Assembly: GCA_021432635.1 (NCBI GenBank)
Contig: MU270066.1
Location: 186,001 to 250,000 of the forward strand
From: Thozetella sp. PMI_491
Lineage: Eukaryota > Ascomycota > Sordariomycetes > Chaetosphaeriales > Chaetosphaeriaceae
Direction of reading: 5' to 3'
DNA: 64,000 nucleotides
A program made the translations under genes and the position numbers. Of the stretch, positions 63,567 to 64,000 are shown one piece after another. Each line of letters starts with the position of its first letter. The first letter of the stretch is position 1. Below the pieces are notes generated by a model. That model was not told where the DNA came from. It searched no databases and saw only the letters and a list, made by a program, of their open reading frames with translations.

Positions 63567-64000
63567 CTAATTCCTAGCGACGGCTTGGGACAAGATCAAC
63601 GGATATTGCCACGCAGGAACAAGAACGAAAAAAGCAACAAAGACCCATGCGTATCCCAATAATCTTGACAGCCAGTTTCTGGTAGCAACTTTCCTGGCTG
63701 TGAGTGCCCTTTGCACAACTGTCTCTACCAAGCAGAGGGAACAATTTGAAAGAAAGAACTTCAATTCTTGTCTGAAGTGCGCCTTGTGAGTCGTAGCCCA
63801 GTTCAAAACAGCATGGCAGATTGCGGACAGCGAGAATATCCAAAATGCGCGAAGTGCTTTCCTCGTAGCTTCCGTAGTCTGACAGGGAAGATGATGTTGG
63901 CCACGCTTCCGACCCCGCACTACTGGGGGCATGTAGGCTTCAAACGTCGGGACATGCAACTGGTGCCAGAAGACACCCCAAAATCTCCGGAGCGAGTAGG
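63567..64000 (-). CDS. Membrane-bound O-acyltransferase / wax-synthase-like protein, N-terminal part missing
   Basis: The frame enters from the right edge and ends at a TAG at 63567-63569, so only the C-terminal 143 residues are present. It begins SLRRFWGVFWHQLHVPTF, the RRFW-G-x-W-HQ active-site region of the wax-synthase-type MBOAT family (membrane acetyltransferases of fungal terpenoid and trichothecene pathways among them). Helices follow: ALRAFWIFSLSAICHAVLNW, FLSNCSLCLVETVV and LLGYAWVFVAFFVLVPAW. It probably acylates a small hydrophobic metabolite in the ER membrane (family knowledge). The rest of any gene cluster would lie to the right of this window. Confidence 0.8.
   Translation of the reverse strand, partial: YSLRRFWGVFWHQLHVPTFEAYMPPVVRGRKRGQHHLPCQTTEATRKALRAFWIFSLSAICHAVLNWATTHKAHFRQELKFFLSNCSLCLVETVVQRALTARKVATRNWLSRLLGYAWVFVAFFVLVPAWQYPLILSQAVARN

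Overview
The window looks like nuclear DNA of a filamentous ascomycete (Pezizomycotina, most likely a Sordariomycete). The evidence is the many short spliceosomal introns (about 46-90 nt, GT...CTAAC/CTGAC...AG), four Zn2Cys6 regulators, a fungal-type large catalase, a siderophore transporter, a saponin-hydrolase-like enzyme, and repeats degraded by C-to-T/G-to-A change in the manner of repeat-induced point mutation (RIP). I found no rRNA, tRNA, CRISPR array or bacterial-type operon. Gene models below were spliced by hand. Every complete model keeps one reading frame through all exons.

Left third (1-24 kb): a membrane-protein gene cut by the left edge, a SAM methyltransferase, then a compact group of an anion:cation-symporter-type MFS permease, a 7-exon Zn2Cys6 regulator and a divergently transcribed D-amino-acid oxidase. 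The regulator and oxidase share a promoter carrying an exact 13-bp direct repeat rich in CGG. From 9.5 to 12.6 kb lies a graveyard: AT-rich DNA, a RIP-destroyed NACHT (NLR) gene, TPR and ankyrin scraps, and a roughly 291-bp tandem duplication diverged mainly by transitions. Then come a GPI-anchored vWA protein, a secreted saponin-hydrolase-like protein, an old-yellow-enzyme reductase and a HeLo-like/retropepsin-like orphan.

Middle (24-45 kb): a flavoprotein dehydrogenase whose last exon supplies a peroxisomal SKL terminus, a very small Zn2Cys6 protein with a 23-nt exon, an intronless large-subunit catalase, a conserved fungal nuclear-type protein, a proline-rich Ysc84-domain (actin patch) protein, a 728-aa Zn2Cys6 regulator, a phytanoyl-CoA-dioxygenase-family enzyme, and long gene-poor spacers.

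Right third (45-64 kb): a siderophore-iron transporter with a pair of inverted ATCWGATAA iron-GATA sites upstream, a GH35 beta-galactosidase split into 16 exons, a secreted SMP-30-like propeller protein, a caspase-like gene that splicing joins to a five-helix membrane region (1074 aa, the most unusual gene here), a 444-aa Zn2Cys6 regulator, a hypothetical protein, and a wax-synthase-like acyltransferase cut by the right edge.

Taken together, the region is accessory and nutritional: uptake and breakdown of D-amino acids, plant glycosides and galactosides, iron acquisition, peroxide defence and possible allorecognition or cell-death genes. These links are inferred from gene content only.
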